Shown here piece by piece: positions 59,745-64,000 of a stretch of 64,000 bases of DNA. The stretch spans positions 13,478,591-13,542,590 of the forward strand of contig OY720100.1 in NCBI GenBank assembly GCA_963082875.1. The letters run 5' to 3'. Position 1 is the first letter of the stretch, and each line of letters begins with the position of its first letter. This DNA comes from Corella eumyota (lineage: Eukaryota > Chordata > Ascidiacea > Phlebobranchia > Corellidae). Under the pieces are notes generated by a model. That model was not told the DNA's origin. It ran no database searches and saw only the letters and a list, made by a program, of their open reading frames with translations. Position numbers and translations under genes: made by a program.

Positions 59745-62700
59745 TCAAGCAAGATAGGGGGCACCTTCCGACTCGGAAAAGAGCATTTCCTGCAAATCAA
59801 AAAAATTAATTGTTAAAATTTGGTTTAATATATGCTACAGTTGTCCTATAGGTTAACTAATTTAAAAGTATAGGTCGGAGTAAATTCTAAACTGGTGCTT
59901 ACCATAGCCGACATGTTGCCGTATTTTTTCATCCATTCTGGTCCACCTTCAACCATATCAACACGCGAGTTCTGATGTTGGGCTGCTGCGTAAAACGCTG
60001 CTGCGGCTGCATATTGCTGCATGGTGCTTGGCTGAGCCTGAGAGATGGAATATTGCAACTGGTAAGAACGATCTCCACACGATGGATATGATCGCTTGTT
60101 GACCAAATTGCTGCTGTTGTAGCTGTCCCCGACACAAGATGTTTGGAAGCCGGGTGAGCTGCGTGCCGGTGATACATTCCCGTAGTTGGAACTGGGGTAG
60201 TTCGACTGGGGACTGTATTGGGCCGCTGAAGTGGGTGACATCATCCCGCACATTGGGGGAGAGTGGACCTCTTCTTTCATCGTTTGGCACAAGTTGGGCA
60301 TGCCGTTGTTGGCGCACGAAACTTGGTTGTTATACGCTACGTTGTTGTTGTGCATGCTGTGGGGTGAATGCACGCTTTGCTGGTACACAGGACTGTGGTT
60401 GTTTGTGTACGAAACCTGGTTGGTGGTACCGTTACAAAGGTCGCCTTCGATAATTTCACTGACATCTCGGAAGAGACCATCGACGGATTGACGCATCGGA
60501 GGAGAAGAAACCTTGGACAATTTTCTTTGCTGCATGGCAGGATGGGGAGAAGTTTGGGAGCAAGCAGGGGATGGTGTTCCTTGTTGGTAGTAATCTGTCT
60601 CGTGGATCGGACTTGAGACAGAGTGTCCTGGGGAATATTGGGCGTTGTTGTTTGCCATGTACGGTTGGTAAGATCGTCGATGGTAAACGTTGTTATTTTG
60701 GTTAAGCTGGTTACCGTCCGGCGACGAGGGATTCGAGTTGCTTTGGTGTGAAATGCCACGAATCGTCAAAGCCTGGGGTCGGACTGGGGCTAATGTAGTG
60801 TACCCACCCTCGTACAAGTATGAGGATGGTGGAGTTCCTCCGCCGTGCAGTTGCGCCATAAATGTTTCATCCGCTCCATGTTTGTACAGCATTTGAGGGT
60901 GGTATGATGCTTCAGGGAACGATGTAGAGTGTTGGAGGGGCGTGTGATAACTGGGTGCTGCTGGGTATTGCATCTCGGAAGTAGCTCGGATCAGCATTTT
61001 ATTAGGAGGTATCGAGAACATATCGGGTCCATAGGGGGCGCTCACTTCCACCGGACTCTCAATCGAGCTCATCTTTCGCTTGATCAGTTGTCTTCGGAGG
61101 ATCGATTTTGTATCAACATTCTCTCCGAACGCCATTGCGTAGTGAGAACCATCCACGTGTGTGGCTCCAGGTGACGTCATTGGTGATGTAGTTGCGGAGT
61201 TGGACTCGGTATTAAGAGCGGCACTGAGCAAGGTGGATCTGTAGGCGAGAAATTGTCGCTGTTCGTCGGTATAATGTTCGGGAAATGGAAGGAAGTTGTG
61301 GTGTATGCGAAAATATGGAACGTCTTCTTCACTGCAAAAATAAAATAGTTATTTAAAAAACGTTCACACAGACATTAATTAGAAAAAAAATGTTTTCGTT
61401 TATCGTACACTCAAGACTTACTTGATGGCGATGTAGTTGCATACAAAAGAGTTTCCGATAGTCTCTTGTGATTTTTCAGCAGTGATGTCCATCCACACAT
61501 AGGAGCCATCTTTTTTAATCAATCGAACAACGCAGGCAAAGGCCGAACCTTCTTCCTTAACTGTAAACAATATGACACAGTTAGCAAAACAGTACTTCAG
61601 TTTTGTAAGTGGTTAATGTAGGAAAATGTTGTTGACTTACCAAATTTAAGATGTTGTTGCTTTGCTTGTGGCAGATCTTCTGGATACACCCACTGATACC
61701 AACTTGTATTTTCCAATTCTTCGGGTTTGTATCCAAGTAATGCCTCGACTGTATTGGGGACCTGTAAAAAAAAAACATTAACAAAATCCACCTTTTTAAA
61801 AGTTATTTTATTATTATTACTTGAAAAAATATTTCTATTGGTTGTATAAAATGAATCTTTCATACCTCGAGGAATTTCATGTCTGGTCCATGCACTGCTT
61901 TGAATTCGGTTGCTCGTGGGCTTGGGTGATGACGTACATCGGACACTGGTTTGGATTCGACCGGGGTGCACACCGCGAAGAATACAGTCTCTGACCAATC
62001 GTTGCTCATCTCCGGTCTGTGGTAGCGTCCGGTCACGTGAACAATCTGATGACAAAGCAATGGTCATGATAGGTCAACTTTTAAAATAGCGGACAGTTCA
62101 AGATTTTAACATGTTTTTCCAAATTAGTACATGATATAAAATGGGTTTGTTTTTAGTTTTTGACCTACCTTATTTTTCCAGCTTCTCATTTGGGTTTTCA
62201 TGTAGCGAGATGTCGACATTCGGCAGAAGAACGACAATTCCCTTCCTTCACCGTGGTCGTTATGTGGTGGAACGTCAAGTTGGGCTCTTATTTGGTCGTG
62301 GTCGTCCTTGTCAACAAAGTCAAAAATGCTGTCGCCTTGGCTAGCTAGTTCAACCTTAACAAAAAAACAAAATGGCGTCATGTTTAAAATCGAGTTTGAA
62401 TTTTTGTCTAGTACGCGAAAGTCGCTAAGATACTTTTTCAGGTTTTTTATTATGTGTAATTGTTTATTAAAAAGTGCTTACCACTGTGTTGCCGAGGTAG
62501 TCAAGGATGTTATCGGACGAGTAAAGAATTTTACCATCGCGGTTAAAAACCAGAAGGAATCCACTCAGAGATGCGGAAAATTCCGGAACCAGTCCGCAAC
62601 TCATCGACGCGTCGCAACTGATGCATTCTAGAACAACAAGCGTTTGTTTTACAAAGAAACAATGCGTTTGAATGTCTAACGTTTGCAAAATTATAACAAA

Positions 62701-63398
62701 CAGGAAACAATAAACACAGAGAATGGAACTTGATTACAATAAAAATATTGCGTCAGCTTCTTAGGTAACCATGCTAATATACCATTGTTTAACACAATTC
62801 AAATTTTTGGAAAACTCCACCTATACTTATAGAATGGATCTGTTTTTTTTTCAACGTAGATATTTATTAACGGATATTTTGTAACACTTTCTCCGATTTC
62901 AGGATATATCTAACGATAATAGAACTCAATTCTTTCCGGACAATAGCCTAGTTTAAATACTGACCTTTCTTGAAGAAAGTAGCCTTTCTTATGAATGTGT
63001 TGGTAAGCGCTAGAATTCCAAGATAAGAGAGTCGCTCTCGGGCGCTCTTTTTTAGCGGCAGCAAATTTTGGAGTTCCCGAATTTCGGCGTTTATCAAATC
63101 GCGTCGTTTCTTTGAAAGGATTCGGGGCTCAGGGCCGTCCGTGTTTGTCGGCGTAGGCTCTGTCGGCTGCACGCTGCTCGATGGGTTCCACCGTCTGTGA
63201 CGTCATAAATAAAGCATTTTAACGTTTTCATTGTCTATCGTGCTATGCATTAAGTGTTTTTTTTTTTGAAAAATTATAGACTTACCCGCTCATAATTGAC
63301 TGTGAAAAAAGGATGCACTCGTTTTTGACTTGGATATTTGTGTCTTTAGGTGGCGCCACTTCGATCATCGATTGTAGTGGCGACCTCTGGTGTTGCAT
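59745..63398 (-). CDS. NPAS4: bHLH-PAS transcription factor of the NPAS4/dysfusion type
   Basis: Nine exons (63398-63286, 63194-62965, 62627-62482, 62354-62169, 62045-61866, 61761-61641, 61560-61422, 61331-59903, 59789-59745) encode 862 residues, all in phase. Nuclear class I bHLH-PAS factor that pairs with ARNT-type partners; in mammals NPAS4 is an activity-induced neuronal gene, in flies dysfusion acts in tracheal fusion. The basic helix-loop-helix at about 64-115 reads SKKRRDLINAEIRELQNLLP and RLSYLGILAL, the distinctive NPAS4/dysfusion version. PAS-A has SGFLLVFNRDGKILYSS and LASQGDSIFDFVD; PAS-B has LLGYKPEELENTSWYQWVYP. The 477-codon exon is a Gln/Asn/Ser/Pro-rich activation region. The short last exon ends SEGAPYLA. 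Start chosen at the first Met of the first in-frame exon, preceded by a TCTGCGCAG acceptor-like site; an upstream noncoding exon or trans-splicing is possible. Confidence 0.92.
63198..63205. promoter_or_regulatory. CRE palindrome at the 3' end of NPAS4-like intron 1
   Basis: TGACGTCA lies inside intron 1; its last bases run into the acceptor (gene strand TGACGTCACAG followed by the exon). It could be an intronic enhancer site, or simply a constrained splice site. Confidence 0.5.
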
Positions 63399-64000
63399 AA
63401 CGTAACTTCTGCGCAGAAAAAAAAGATGCCATTTACCGATTAGTTTCTAATTTGGTTTCACGGATTATTTTCGGATAATGACCCGAATTCTTATTACTGG
63501 ATAGGTCGAGTAAAGGTTAGAATATTAGTGTGTCAGTTATAATTACCCACAATCGAATTAAATAAAAACGGTCGCAAACTTTGCACGTTTTTATGACATT
63601 TTTTTATGTGAACACATATGCCCTCCTGGTCTTAATGTATATTGTAAATATATACAAGCCGATATTGCGCGGGTGATTATTAAATGATGACTTAACAAAT
63701 CGAGATAAGGTTGGATTTTTATGTGTGATTTGAGTTGATTAATTAGAATAATAATATTTTTATTGGACTGCGATATGTTTGTAAGTATAGCGTGCGGCAT
63801 ATTCATTTATCTGGGTCGCAGACACGGCCTGACAAGAATGCGTCTGCGTGTCGTCCCATATAAGGGCATTGCAAGTCACGTGACTGGCCTAACGCATCTC
63901 CGATACCTAGAAGTCGGAGGCTTAGCGAATTAAATATTTGGACCAATCAGGACGCGAGCTTAAGCGCGATTTTCCGCGAACGGCCTGGAGCGTAGCTTGA
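63399..64000. promoter_or_regulatory. Upstream region of the NPAS4-like gene
   Basis: Contains a perfect SRF-type CArG box CCATATAAGG (63856-63865) and, 10 bp away, the palindromic E-box GTCACGTGAC (63875-63884), about 460-490 bp before the start codon. Local GC content rises toward 63830-64000. Mammalian NPAS4 is known to be driven by SRF/CREB-type inputs; the parallel is inference. Another gene beyond 64000 could own these sites. Confidence 0.5.

Noticed and set aside
60139-61174. Plus-strand open frames up to 104 codons opposite the NPAS4-like gene
   Set aside because: They mirror the large Gln/Ser/Pro-rich exon on the minus strand, which keeps frame, splice sites and family context.

Overview
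This AT-rich window carries animal genes split into many small exons. The gene families (KCNT, HECTD1, NPAS4, CENPX, MBLAC1, TRMT61A), short introns, many small tRNA-derived repeats and 3'-splice-site-like signals just before several start codons suggest a compact chordate genome. An ascidian tunicate of the Ciona type is my best guess, by inference and not by database match.

Layout. 1-10252 (minus): most of a Slo2/KCNT sodium-activated K+ channel gene, 3' end outside the window, with an unrecognised three-exon gene (3268-4422, plus) nested in one intron. 10253-13114: no convincing gene. 13115-16756 (minus): a secreted copper-site protein of LPMO type with a mucin-like linker and an unknown C-terminal module. 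16757-20252: intergenic. 20253-21902 (minus): a small coiled-coil protein whose C-terminus resembles eIF2A/PYM. 22889-23140 (plus): CENPX. 23615-24208 (plus): MBLAC1. 24811-25754 (minus): a small type I membrane receptor with one TNFR-like cysteine-rich domain. 28105-53857 (plus): complete HECTD1 in 48 coding exons (2590 codons plus stop, in frame throughout), with introns full of repeats. 54515-56879 (plus): TRMT61A. 59745-63398 (minus): an NPAS4/dysfusion-type bHLH-PAS factor, with SRF-, E-box- and CRE-type sites near its 5' end.

Repeats. There are three dispersed short-repeat families (two with tRNA-like pol III boxes), one hAT-type MITE with a perfect 8-bp target duplication, two fold-back elements, and several minisatellites, two of them with 30-bp periods inside HECTD1 introns. 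I saw no retrovirus-like or other capsid-bearing element and no CRISPR array.

The genes do not form one pathway. The points most worth following are the LPMO-like gene (tunicates make cellulose), the TNFR-like mini-receptor, the nested gene, the eIF2A/PYM-like small protein, and the excess of perfect TGACGTCA palindromes (nine), one ending in the TRMT61A start codon and one starting in its stop codon. Splice sites were called by eye; most coding exon lengths were checked for phase, and coordinates may be off by a base or two in the KCNT gene.
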